A DNA stretch of 64,000 nt from Sapria himalayana (taxonomy: Eukaryota; Streptophyta; Magnoliopsida; Malpighiales; Rafflesiaceae): NCBI GenBank assembly GCA_029783825.1, contig JAREIK010002660.1:146497-210496 (forward strand), in the 5' to 3' direction. Under the pieces are notes generated by a model. It did no database searches. It was not told the origin of the DNA and worked only from the letters and a program-made list of their open reading frames with translations. Positions 1-10,544 of this stretch are shown one piece after another (position 1 is the stretch's first letter; each line of letters begins with the position of its first letter). The position numbers were made by a program, and so were the translations under genes.

Positions 1-890
1 GCAGGTTTATCCTTCAAGAGGTTGGTGAAGTCTTAGTTCAATAGGCTTATATAATATATTAATATATGTGTTTGGATAAGATTATGTTTGGCGGGTCACA
101 CCCCAGGAGATTGATCAGGTAAGTATATGCTGGATATAAGCCTTGCCTTTTTTGCAGGAATTAGAAGGTGGGTATTGGTCATTATAGTTTATCTTGGATT
201 GTTATAATTTTCTCATCAGGTAAAGTAATGTATAGAGTTGCAGCTTCTATTTTTCTGCAGTTTTTCAGGGTTGAGGTATTGCGTCGGGCTCAGATTATGG
301 ATGGAATTAAGAAGCATTTTGTCTCTTATTATTATTTGTTAAGGGTCTAGTCGTGTTTGTCTATTATGTGTTGGAAATCTTGATTTATGTATGTGAATTC
401 TTTGTCTGTAAGATGGTCTTCTATATAGAGTCGGTAAGGAGGTCCTGTGTGTAGTCGGCAAGGTGTTTGTATAAATGCCAACAAAGTAATGTCCCCATTA
501 GTCTATGGGTATGCGTCGGTCAACTTGCAGGGTTGGTGTCTGCTCAGTTCGGGTCATTAATTTGCCAAGGCAGGATAGTTCAAGACGAGGAAGGTGGAGG
601 AGAGCAAAAATCTTAAAGATTTGCATATGGCCAGGGGAGCTTCCAGAGGGTTTGCATGTATATTAATCTAAATTCCAGCTCATCATTGGATTATTTATTT
701 TTTGATATTATCTCAGGATATGTTCTGTCTAGATGCTTTATTTTTTTCTTTGAAAAATGGTTGTAAAAGGGGAAAGGGTAGACATAGTTTGTAAAAATGA
801 TATTCCTCCACCAAAAGAGAGGGTTATAATAATAAAACAAACTAAAAAAAATAGATTGATAGATATACTATTATGTAGATAGTCAAATAT
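1..890. other. Unassigned, more balanced sequence left of the first CACTA end
   Basis: Base composition is less AT-biased than the rest of the left arm. A splice-donor-like GTAAGT follows codon-like sequence near 118, with acceptor-like TTTTTTGCAG at about 157, but the interval (about 39 nt) is short for a plant intron. Small open stretches occur (168-350 and around 520-620), but I recognise no protein family. It could be the edge of a host gene or an old transposon interior. The last 40 bases (851-894) become GATA-like (GATTGATAGATA, GTAGATAGT) just before the CACTA terminus. Confidence 0.3.
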
Positions 891-894
891 ATAT

Positions 895-1960
895 CACTAC
901 AAAAAAATCCCAAATAACTTGGAAATATTTCCTAGCTAAATAGGATTTTGCTGTTGCTAAAATAGAATAACGATGGATTAATGATCGAAGTTTTCCAAAA
1001 TTAATGTGCTCATCGCAAAAAATTAATGTTCGAAAAATTCCCTATCAAAAAATTTTTAACGATGTAAAATTCCCTAGCTAAATTTATTTTTTCCCTTGCT
1101 AAATTTGATCGTATTTTAGATTTATAAAAAAGTCCCTAGCTAAATTAGCGAGGGAAAAATCCCTAGCTATTTTCATTCCAAAATTATTTTTACTATTTTA
1201 TTTTTTTACAAAAAATTTGATTACATATTTTTAAGTTTTTATATTGAATTAAATAAAAACATAAACTATAATCCATAATTTATAATTAACAAAATATAAA
1301 AGTAATTAATAAATTTTTTTGATACTATATATTACATTGTTAAAACAAAAACATAACAAAATTTTATTACATCTTCATCAATACATCTAACGATATTGCA
1401 TAGAGTATAATCTATTCATGAAATTGACATTCCTTTCTCTCACCTAGCTCCTCTGGTCACCAGTGAAGAAATCATAGCCATATTTCTTTATCACACCTTC
1501 CTAAGATAAAAAAAACATAAACAAAAAATAATGACCCACTTCAAGTCTCGACCTTGATAATTTATTGCTGAAGAATGAAAATGATCCACCTCGGCATGAA
1601 CATGAACCATCGTATTGAACATGAAGGCTTCGAAAAATGAAGGAACCCCAATTGGAGTGATCATCAGCTTCTACCAGTAGAATCCTTCTTTTAATTATTG
1701 TTTTATTTAAAGAAAAAAATGCAAAACAAGACTATTGTTTTCCACTTTAATAAGAAGCACAAGCAAAGCATGCCTGAAAAGAAAGAGTACACACTCATAT
1801 TTTAAAATTATTAGAAATGATAATTTTAATAAGAACTAGACCTTTTCTAGATGCTCAAACCTCTGAACACAGCTTTCTACCATTATCCCAACAAATCAAC
1901 CCTAAGAATGGATTAGTGAGACCAATGTGAGGTGGAAATCATGCCCAAATAAGATTCTAC
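895..1960 (-). mobile_element. CACTA transposon 3' end (fragment, inverted)
   Basis: The segment begins with CACTACAAAAAAATCCC at 895, which matches the CACTA-superfamily terminus. Subterminal motifs of the CCCTAGCTAAATT / TTAGCGAGGGAAA type follow to about 1180. From 920 to about 1330 it aligns closely with 48580-49050, the 3' terminus of CACTA-2, including shared words such as GTTGCTAAAATAGAATAACGATGG and CTAGCTATTTTCATTCCAAAA. That makes this the 3' end of a minus-oriented relative. The matching 5' end is not identifiable to the right, so the right boundary is only approximate and the copy is probably truncated or rearranged. Its left flank is also GATA-like. Confidence 0.75.
1350..1490 (-). 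pseudogene. Copy of the CACTA-associated 3' exon/UTR tail
   Basis: Read on the minus strand, this stretch contains TGGTGACCAGAGGAGCT and then GTCAAT, ATAGATTATACT, TATGCA, ATTGATGA and GATGTAATAAAATTTTG, in the same order as the tails at 9940-10060, 29945-30050 and 31425-31535. The upstream exon part (DMxPHC motif) is not recognisable here. It lies about 0.5 kb inside the 3' terminus at 895, as expected for the last exon and polyadenylation region of an element-encoded transcript. The AATAAAA word is a plausible poly(A) signal. Whether this copy was ever expressed cannot be told. Confidence 0.55.
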
Positions 1961-3206
1961 ATCAGGTTAGGTCATTAGGAGTAACCCTAAATTTTTATTG
2001 GTGTCCATTATATATAACTACATCTAGATTATGTATAACTACATGCTTCATAAACTTAATATCCATTCATATCATTCATCGCATTCATACATATTTTTTT
2101 GGATATTATATAAATCTTTATCATTTTCCCAAATATATTAGGAACTTAAAATTAATTTTTTCAACCTTAAATGTATTTTTATTGTATTTTTATAAGTTTG
2201 TATTAATAATTAAGCTTTAATATGTTTAGGGTTTGTATTTTTGTTTCACTTAATATGATTTAACTAAATTTGATTTCTAATAAAATGTTTATTTGTTAAA
2301 ATTAATGTTGTAAATTTCAAAACAAATAACAATATGTATGTGAAATAAATATTATAAAAAATTTTTACAATATATATGTGATGTAGTTTCATTTTACAAA
2401 GATAAAACTTTAAAAATAAAATTTATTTACAAAATAAAAATTGCACCTCATAATATGCAATATGTTATATTTATAATAAATAAACAATGTTTGAAATGTA
2501 TCTATTAATTACAAAAAAAACATTGTCATGTATTCAATTTGAAAAAAAAATTTAAAAATAATTATTTAAAAAAACAAATTCATATATTTATATGGTCATT
2601 TATATATTTTGAATAAAATAAAAAAAAATAATTAATTGTAAAAAAATGTACTCATATATTTATATGGTAATCTATTTTGTTTGAACATAATTAAAGAAAT
2701 AATTGATTTTTTACGAAACATTAAATACATTTATTTATATGCACTACATTATATTTGTTTTAATTTTAAAGTTTCTAAATATTTATTAATAACAATAAAT
2801 TACATGTAAAAATTTATTATATACATTAATATTTTAATACAAAAAAATTATATAGAAAAACAAAAACAATATTATCTATTTATGACCTATATTTTCAATT
2901 TTAACATGATGGTAAAAATAAAATAATTTACAGATATGCCAACTTCATTTATTTATATTAGTATAATGATAATTATTTTAATATAAATATTAAAAAACAA
3001 CTATTTGAATGAAATAGAAGCTCATATATTTAATTCATAATTTCATTTTACACATTAATATACTTCACACACACACACACATGCATATACACACACACAC
3101 ACAAATATTTGTTTTAAATATAAAAATTTACAATATTTTATACATTGTGTACAAAATATAATATTTTATTTTAATTAAATTTTCAAAATCAAATAATTTT
3201 AAATAC

Positions 3207-3261
<55 letters not shown>

Positions 3262-4065
3262 ATAGTTTCATGTGTAACTTTAAAAATACATTATGTATAT
3301 AGGTATATGTGTGTGTTTGTGTGGGTGTATAGTAGTATATTCATGCATACAAGTATATACACACTACTTTGAAAATGTAGATACATGTGTGAATATATAC
3401 AAAAGTACAAAAATCTGTATACTGATATATAATGTATGGTAATGTATATGGATGTATAAATGTGTGTGTGTGTGTAGGGTAGTTTATATGCACATATATA
3501 TTATTGCATATGTATGTAAATATCAACATTAATTTTGAGAAGAAAAATACTTGAGCACAAAAATATTAACATATTCCACAAATTTGTGAGAGTTGGAGCA
3601 AAAAGTGACATTATTGCAAGATACTACTAATCTCCCATATGTAATACTTTGCCTCAAAATTTGATCAGAGTACTATTTGCAATGATAAGGTTCATTCAAT
3701 ACTACATACCATAGATTTACATTTTTATTCAATATTATTATTTGTTCAAATAAAAAAATCTATCTAATATCTTCTTCAACAACTCTTCTATCTTCTTTTT
3801 CTAGTCTTTATAAGCTATTTTTAATTTTGATTATATGTGCATTTCTTATCTAATATATCTAGTTCAAACTATTGTAATAGTAAAATTTATCAAATCAATC
3901 TTGGCCTGACATCTTTCTTTTCTATGAGATATTTGATTATAGAATATTTAGTATATACTATGACTTTGGTTCCCAGTAAATATGATATTAACTTGCCAAA
4001 AGAAAAGATTGTTGATACAAGTTCTTTCTCAATAGTGGTGTAATTCAATTGGGCATTTGAGAGCA
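1961..4065. other. AT-rich stretch without recognisable genes
   Basis: Very AT-rich DNA with short stop-bounded frames only. It contains CA microsatellites near 3066-3104 and 3210-3247, and a TG-rich patch around 3300-3330. I see no terminal repeats or family resemblance apart from continuity with the CACTA fragment on its left. Confidence 0.6.
3066..3261. repeat. (AC)n microsatellites
   Basis: Two AC/CA tracts (3066-3104 interrupted by ATGCATAT, and 3210-3247 nearly pure) separated by AT-rich DNA. The second runs directly into an (AT)n tract ending at 3261. Confidence 0.9.
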
Positions 4066-4069
4066 TGTT

Positions 4070-4575
4070 GTTATCATAGTATTTGATAACTATTTATAAA
4101 TATTTGTATAACTATATAAACTCTTCGTAATTATATTTAACTATATTTGTAAATATGTAAACTATATAACTATATTAATAACTATATTAATAATTATATA
4201 TAACTAATTTTTTAATTTTATAATATTATATAACTATATGTGTAATTCTATATAACTATATTTTTATGAAAATATATCATATGTATAATAATATATAACT
4301 ATATATAATTGTATTTTACTAAATGTATAGCTATAAAAATGTTATATATACCTATATCTTTAACTACATACATATTTATAACTATATATGTATTACTATA
4401 TATAAATATTTGTATAACCATGTAATACTCTATAATTAAATATAACTATATTTGTATCTATGTAAACATGTTTGTATTCATATAATTAAATCTATATATT
4501 TTTTTATAACTTTGTTTATATTTATGTATAACTACTTTTAACTACTTGTATACATATTTATGTATATATTTAGTG
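4070..4575. repeat. AT-rich minisatellite block B (copy 1, partial)
   Basis: Degenerate repetition of TATAACTATATGTATAA-like words. The same ordered words recur at 5393-6110 and 23872-24740. This block stops abruptly at the ARF pseudogene, and its partner resumes just after the pseudogene's 3'-UTR-like tail. Confidence 0.75.
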
Positions 4576-4581
4576 AAAAAA

Positions 4582-5144
4582 ATGGGGTTGACGTTCACAA
4601 AGTTATTTAGTAGGCTATTTGCCAACAAGGAAATGTGGATTTAGATGCTAGGTCTTGATGCTATCGGTAAGACAACCATTCTGTATAAGTTGAAGCTTGG
4701 TGAAATTTTCACCACAATTTCTACTATTGTCCTCAATGTAGAGACTTTGAATACAAAAACATCAATTTCACTATGTGGGATGTTGGTGGTCAAGACAAGA
4801 TTCAACCTTTTTGTAGAGATTACTTCCAAAATACCCAATTTCTCATATTTTTTGTGGACAACAATGATAGAAATTGTGTTATTGAAGCTAGAGATAAGTT
4901 GCATAGGTTGTTAAACGAGGAAAAGTTTCGAGATGCAGTTTTCCTGGTGTTTGCCGATAAGCAAGATCTTCCCAATGCTATGAATGCAACTGAAATTACT
5001 GACAAACTAGGACTTCACTCTATTTGCCAATGCCATTGGTACATTCAGATCACCTGTGCTACCTTTGGTGATGGCCTCTACGAGGGTCTTGATTGGCTTT
5101 CCACTTACATTGCCAGCAAGTCAAATTTTATTTTAGCAGGATGA
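4582..5144 (+). pseudogene. Processed pseudogene of an ARF1-type small GTPase
   Basis: The reading begins MGLTFTKLFSRLFANKEM, the N-terminus of ADP-ribosylation factor 1, a myristoylated GTPase of Golgi COPI vesicle budding. ARF landmarks follow in order: P-loop GLDAIGKT (usual GLDAAGKT), KLGEI, NVET, switch 2 [23 protein letters not shown] (usual NKQD, here DKQD), the CAT guanine motif as [18 protein letters not shown], and a stop at 5142-5144. Length is about 187 codons, near the family's usual 181. Three lesions break it: a stop right after KEMWI (about 4642), a one-base loss near 4748 in the ETLEYKN segment that shifts frame before WDVGGQ, and the changed NKQD. Plant ARF1 genes have several introns and none is present here, so retroposition is the simplest origin. 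It sits between two halves of minisatellite block B. Confidence 0.92.
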
Positions 5145-5385
5145 GACAAACTTTGTTGACATATCTAGATGTGGATCTAATCTTTGCTTACTTTGTCTGA
5201 GTTTTGTTCTATTATGTGGATGACATCATCTAGTTCTAGGGATTTTCAAATTATATTTATATTTATATATTACATGCCTGAAATACAAGACCTCATTTAC
5301 TTTGCACTGATCTATTGCAAGCCGAGCTTGTTTGTTTTCTATTTTGTGTCTTTTTGCCATTGGATCCCAAAAGTATGACAATATG
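5145..5385 (+). other. Probable 3' UTR of the ARF retrocopy
   Basis: Sequence directly after the ARF stop is less AT-biased than its surroundings and T-rich like a plant 3' UTR. It ends where block B resumes. No clear poly(A) tail or target-site duplication remains, so the exact insertion edge is uncertain. Confidence 0.45.
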
Positions 5386-5392
5386 AATATAA

Positions 5393-6110
5393 GTATAACT
5401 ATATGTGTAACTATATGTATAACCACATATAACTATATGTATAATTACATGTGTAACAACATACAACATTATTTTTAACTATATATAAATATTTGTATAA
5501 ATATATAACACTATATAATTAAATACATCTATAATTGTAACTATGTATACATATATGTAAATTTATTAATTTATTTATAACTTTATATATTTATGTATAA
5601 CTATATAAAAATATTTATAGCTATATATACTATATGTATAATAACATATAACTATAAATAATTATATCTTATTATATGTATAACTATAAAAGCTTTATAC
5701 ATAACTTAATTTAAATATATAATTTACACCTTATATTTAATATACATTTGTATATATTAGTATATAAAAATGTATTTTATTATATCTATACCTATACATA
5801 ACTATATGTATAATTATATAAAATTATATGAAAAAATTTATATACCTACAAGTATAAATATAAGTATAACTATACGTGTAAATATATGTATAACCATATG
5901 TAACTATATTTATAATTACATGTATAACAACATACAACATTATGTTTAACTCTAAGTGTATAAATATATATAAATATTTGTATAACTATATAACACTTTA
6001 TATAATTAAATATAACTATATTCATAACTATCTATACATATATGTAATTATATATTTTTGTTTATAACTTTGTATACATTTATGTATACCTACTTATAAT
6101 TACTTGGAGT
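5393..6110. repeat. AT-rich minisatellite block B (copy 2)
   Basis: About 720 bp of TATAACTATATGTATAA-type words with higher-order structure. A unit starting GTATAACTATATGTGTAA at 5393 returns in diverged form at 5864 (GTATAACTATACGTGTAA), a period of about 470 bp. It aligns along its length with 23872-24740 inside CACTA-1, including GTATAACTATAAAAGCTTTATACATAACT-like order. Confidence 0.8.
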
Positions 6111-6149
6111 TATGGATCAATATGTAACAGCCTCAGAAATCAGGTATTA

Positions 6150-6537
6150 TTTGGATGATAGCTATCATACACTACTTTCTTTTTTCTTATAAAACTAATG
6201 AATGTTGATAAACTATTCATAATATTTGAAACTTGTAGTCATATCAAAATGTTCCTATAATAATGAGAGTAATATAAGCTCCAATTTGTTTAACAATTTA
6301 CATCCTCAGTTCATTGGGTACACTCAGGGAAAGCTACATGCGTTGGTAATGAAATCATACAAATATCATGAGTTTGCTGCTACTCAAAATGAGGTATTGG
6401 AGATATGGATCAAAGCAAACCTATCTCAAAAATCAAGTATGATTTTATGATAGCCATCACATACTGCTTTCTTTTTTCCTTATTAAACTAATGAATGGTG
6501 AAAAAATGTTCATAAAATTTGAAACTTGTAATCATAT
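6150..6537 (+). repeat. Direct repeat pair of about 90 bp flanking 200 bp
   Basis: The block at 6150-6243 (ATGATAGCTATCATACACTACTTTC ... GAAACTTGTAGTCATAT) recurs at 6447-6537 with roughly 85-90 percent identity by eye. The 200 bp between them is less AT-rich and includes a short open frame (to 6450) with no recognised domain. The pattern fits a local duplication or two repeated terminal segments of a small insertion. Confidence 0.7.
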
Positions 6538-6544
6538 TAGATTC

Positions 6545-6695
6545 GCTTTTATGTTTCTTTCATGGCTGATTTATGAACTTCTCTAGACTATTATGCATTT
6601 CTATTTAATATTACTTATCATCTAGTTTGTGCTTTGCTTATTCACTTGATATCTACATGAAAACATCCATTGAGTAGCCAAGTAATTTTACACGT
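6545..6695. other. Short unassigned stretch
   Basis: No motif or frame recognised between the direct repeats and the palindromic minisatellite. Confidence 0.5.
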
Positions 6696-6699
6696 GGAA

Positions 6700-7012
6700 C
6701 TTGATTGAGTATATATGTACATGTACACTGTAGTGTATATTTACATATATTATATGTACATATACATATATAATGGTATATATGTATAAGTATTTACTAG
6801 TATATATGAACATACTTGTACAGATATACACTTTAGTGTAAATGTACACACATGTACATATATACTATAGTGTATATGTATACACGTATATATGTACATA
6901 TACACTGTAGTGTATATGTACATTTATTGAGTATATATGTACATATAAATACTTGTACATATATACCAGTATATATGTACATATACATATATACCAGTAT
7001 ATAATCTATCAT
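6700..7012. repeat. Palindromic TGTACATATA minisatellite
   Basis: Repeated words of the GTATATATGTACATATAC / ACTGTAGTGTATATGTACA type. The clearest copy (6892-6923) is a near-perfect palindrome with 15-nt arms around a 2-nt centre. Related words recur at 8613-8710 and beside the trinucleotide repeats at 9600-9780, 29585-29770 and 31080-31265. Confidence 0.8.
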
Positions 7013-7625
7013 ATTTATGATTGTGAATATTTTTTAGATATGAAAATCAAATTACAATCAATATTATTGAAAATTTGTTATGATATAAAGATTAAGATAA
7101 TACATAGATGAGCCTTCAAAATCAAATTCATACATTACAACAAAATACATATGATGACGTATATGATAAAATTTAAAGTTGTACAGATCATAACAGATAG
7201 ATTGAAAAAGATGTTATAATGTTTATCATTTTATGACTTAATGATTTGTAATATTTTTTATGTTTTAGTTTTATTTTGAAAGATAATGTTACCATATTTT
7301 ATTTTAATAAGTATTAATTATAATTTTAAATTAAATAATATTTTAAATATTTTTTTAATTCGAAATTTTAAATTTTTTATATACTAGGTATGTATGTATA
7401 TATTTTGTATTTACATTATGTATACATGTATCTACACAATAATTTCTGTCTATATACAATGTGTATATGTATATATTCAATATGAGTGTATATACACCTT
7501 GTATGTACATTCTATATACATTATATAGATATTTTGTATATTGTAAAACATGATAATTATATTATGTGTATATATAGATACACATAACAATTAACACATC
7601 TATGTTATGTATAATATATTGATAT
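7013..7625. other. AT-rich spacer
   Basis: AT-rich, with no gene seen. TATGTA-type words at 7385-7620 resemble the neighbouring palindromic minisatellite. Confidence 0.55.
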
Positions 7626-7860
7626 AATGTTGCCATCATGCTCAGCACTTGCCGCCTACACACACTGTCCAGGGGACATGGCCCATAGGAGTCCATGGTC
7701 TAGAGCATGGGCCCTTGTGAAGTGGACCAGATGCCATGGACAGGCCCTGACGAGGGCATGCCTGGCTTTCCTGGTTCAAACCCAGGCTATTCTAGGTTTG
7801 GCACGTGCCAGGCCAGACAATTGCCATTCTCATCACAATTGTTGGCAAAGATTTTAATGA
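7626..7860 (+). other. GC-rich island with internal-promoter-like boxes
   Basis: This short segment is clearly GC-rich compared with AT-rich DNA on both sides. It contains a CCTGG-TTCAAAC-CCAGG stem-loop (7770-7786) with the sequence and geometry of a tRNA T-arm, so GGTTCAAACCC fits a pol III box B. TGGCCCATAGG (7679-7689) fits box A (TRGYNNANNNG), but it lies about 90 nt upstream, long for a tRNA. No acceptor stem pairs across the region, so this is not a functional tRNA; a tRNA-derived SINE fragment is possible. A 76-codon frame spans it without recognisable domains. It could equally be a captured gene fragment. Confidence 0.3.
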
Positions 7861-9180
7861 GAACTATCTGGACCACTTTAATTTCTTTTTTCTATGAAGT
7901 TTGAGGTGATGAATATATATAATATTCACTATATTTATTGCACAATTTTAATTTATGTCTATTTTTTTCACTTGTATATAGTCTATGTAGTGTAGTGCTT
8001 ATATTGATAGCATGCTCCAAACACTTTACTTTTGTTCTTTAAAAAAACATCAGGTATCTTGGGGCAGTCTCCAACATGTTAGCTTAAATGATGGTGTGGT
8101 GGCGGCATTATCACTTTTATTTCCCCCGCTTTCATATCATGTTCAATAATATAAATACATGCGTTTGGGTGCCTCATTCCTAATGCCACCAAACCTATAA
8201 AAGAGACCAAGTACAAAGCCACACAGAAGAAGAAATACATGATTAAAATTTAACTTCGAGAGCATGTTAGATTTATAAGATAGAAAGCATGTTGTTATTG
8301 AATTAGCATCAATTTCATTTGAGATTATATTATTTTGTTTTGGCACGTGTTGCTTTTTTGTTTTGTTTTGGATAATAAAAATTCTATTTTTCTGGGCATG
8401 TATTGTTCTAATTTTCACTGGGCGACTTTTTTTATTTTCTTATTGTCAATTAGTTTTCATAAAGTCTGAAGCATATGCAATTTGTTAATGATACTAGGTT
8501 TCTACTTACCATGCAGAGTTGGATGTTCTGGCAGTGAAATACTGGGCCTCATGTGCAATCTCTTGTGGTGTGCTGATCTTTATTTTCAGTCATGTGGTGC
8601 ATGACATGCACTATATATGTACAAATACCGAGTATATAAGTATGAATATACTTGGTATATACATAAGTATATACTGAGTATATATGTAGGTATATAATGA
8701 GTATGTGCATAAGTGGGTGCATATATTTATTTGTAGACATGTATATATTGTCATACATACATGCCCATTCACACACACACACGCACACACACACGCACAC
8801 GCACACACATGCATTTGAATATATAATTGCTCGGGCTGGTCTGGTCATCATCATGCATTACTTACCGATGCAAGTCATAAAAGTCATGAATATTAGACCT
8901 TTCCCAAACTGTGGCATGAAGATATTTCTTATCTAGGCCAGCCAGGCATCCAAAGGTTGGTCTTAAATTTTTTAGTAATTGTGTAGATATGTAATTATCA
9001 CTTGGTACAAAGCGTATGTATGAGGAAATAAGTTTTCTTGCTGTAGGCACTATAATGATTGGTTATAATTGTACTATGTCTTAAGATGATGATAATGATG
9101 CTCATGTAGTCTCGTGAAAGTTTATTACATCTCACAAAACTATATTCAATTGGAAGGAAAAATGTATCATTAACTGATTT
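7861..9180. other. Unassigned region with a CA microsatellite
   Basis: Moderately AT-rich. It includes TATATGTA words (8613-8710) and an interrupted (CA)n/(GCAC) tract at about 8770-8812. The stretches 8040-8240 and 8500-8600 are more balanced and could be exon remnants, but no protein match is recognisable in any frame. Confidence 0.45.
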
Positions 9181-9335
9181 TTATAGGCCGCGAGTTCCAA
9201 GAGGAATATCGGGTCTTGTTTAGGGAAAAGTAGCTCGTCGCCACGTCAACAACTCGCTCAATCTCAAAACGAGGGGTTGAAAGAGAAGTTCATCAGTCGA
9301 GCATCATCGCCATTCCCACTTTTATTATCAGTGGT

Positions 9336-9592
9336 AGCTAGCGACAGCAGTTGCTGTGGCAGCGGCAGTAGCAGCTGCGACAGTAGTAGCAGCAGTGGCA
9401 ACAGCATCAACAACAATAGTAGGAGCAGCAATAGTGGTGCCGGTAGGAGCAGCAGCAGTGGAGGCTACAGCAGGGGCAGTGCAGCCAACAATGGCAGTAG
9501 TAGGGGCAGCAGTAGTAGGGGCAGCAGCAGGAGCAGTAGCAGCAGCAGTAGTAGTAGTAGCAGCTGCGGTGGCGGTAGCAACAGCAGCAGCA
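9336..9592 (+). repeat. (AGC)n-type trinucleotide repeat
   Basis: Interrupted AGC/AGT/GGC triplets for about 255 bp, open in several frames on both strands. The frames give Ser/Gly- or Ala/Val-rich products only because of the triplet period. Confidence 0.9.
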
Positions 9593-9668
9593 AATGCTAT
9601 ATATACGTACGTATATACACACATATATTATTGTAGTATTTGTACATATAATATGATAGCATTATATG

Positions 9669-9708
9669 TACATATATACTGAGTATATATGTACTCAGTA
9701 TATATGTA
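9669..9708. repeat. Conserved 17-bp-arm hairpin
   Basis: TACATATATACTGAGTA (9669-9685) is the exact reverse complement of TACTCAGTATATATGTA (9692-9708), with a 6-nt loop. The same hairpin occurs at 29642-29681 with 16-bp arms and in eroded form at about 31139-31180. Confidence 0.9.
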
Positions 9709-9848
9709 CATATAATACTGTAGTAATATATGATAATATACACTACAGTATATATGAACATATATACTATAGTATTATATATTTACCAAAACATAATTTT
9801 TTTTATTTGTTTTTTTTTGATTTTATTCACTTATTTAAATTTCATACT

Positions 9849-9960
9849 GATATGGTACCTCATTGTTCTCCATATGATGTTTGTACAAGTGAGAGATTTT
9901 TTTTACTAGGCATGATGCACCGTGATTCGGACAGCTTTGTAACAGCTGAAAGATGGTGAT
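9849..9960 (+). pseudogene. Conserved short 3' exon of the cassette (copy 0)
   Basis: Read from GATATGG at 9849, the frame gives DMVPHCSPYDVC, TSERF, then DSDSF, TAERW and a TGA stop at about 9958. The same ending is found at 29842 (DMVPHCFPYEAC ... SDSIF ... ESW stop). With a frameshift it appears at 31325 (DMMPHCSSY ... DSDSF ... EK stop). The other two copies have an acceptor (TTACAG, CTAACAG) just before the exon; here that position reads TACTG, so splicing would be lost. The exon is followed by a UTR with GATGTAATAAAATTTTG. Synonymous-looking differences among copies suggest past coding use. It is probably the last exon of an element-encoded or captured gene, of unknown function. Confidence 0.5.
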
Positions 9961-10059
9961 CAGAGGAGCTGAGGATGAGAAAGCAACGTCAATGCATAGA
10001 TAGATTATACTTTATGCACTATCGGTATAAACATTGATGAATAAGATGTAATAAAATTT

Positions 10060-10540
10060 TGTTATATCATTGTTTTAAATATGTAAGACAAGGATTGCTC
10101 AGATTATAGTTATTCAAAATTATTATTCTAATAATTTATTCATCATTTTGTGTTGCACATTAGCATGTGGAGTGCTCATTTTTACTATGTTCAAGATTCC
10201 TATTTATCTGTTCATGGTTACTGCTAGAAATGATCAATCTCATGTCAACTCAGTCATGGCAGTGCAGAGCAACCCCCTTATAAGCCTTGGCACTAATAGA
10301 GTGTTCTGGTTACGGGGAGGCAAGATGTGAATTTTGATGCCCCAAGTCTGACTCGTGCCTCGTCTTCCAGGTTTTTCTCTATGATTTTTTTGAGATATTT
10401 TCCAAAATTTAAATAATCTTCGTATTTTCTTATTTATGTTGATAGCGAAGTTTTGTTCCACCTTTGTGAAGTATAAATGGGATAATACTAATTTGTTGTA
10501 GTTCTGTGTCATTTGAGGCTATGTGATTATATATATGTAC
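10060..10540. other. Unassigned, partly balanced composition
   Basis: Stretch 10180-10390 is less AT-rich and has overlapping open frames on both strands, none with a known domain. It ends in GGGATAATACTAATTTGTTG, a phrase that recurs diverged at 24748 inside CACTA-1. Confidence 0.4.
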
Positions 10541-10544
10541 ATAT

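Larger units (their letters stand above)
9185..10055 (+). repeat. Trinucleotide-repeat/3'-exon cassette (copy 0)
   Basis: Order of parts: a GC-rich lead-in (9185-9335), an AGC/GGC-type trinucleotide tract (about 9336-9592), TATATACGTACGTATATA, TGTACATA palindromes, a T-rich stretch, then a conserved exon and UTR (9849-10050). The same order occurs twice in tandem inside CACTA-1 (29093-30050 and 30441-31545). This copy stands outside any complete CACTA element. Confidence 0.85.

Noticed and set aside
4641..4904. Antisense frame over the ARF pseudogene
   Set aside because: A shadow of the recognisable ARF1 sequence on the plus strand.
7670..7790. A functional tRNA gene
   Set aside because: Only a T-arm-like stem is convincing; there is no acceptor stem or anticodon arm, and box spacing is too long.
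895..10055. One complete CACTA element running from 895 to near 10 kb
   Set aside because: The 895 end is minus-oriented while the cassette at 9185 and region A at 10545 are plus-oriented, and no partner terminus is visible.
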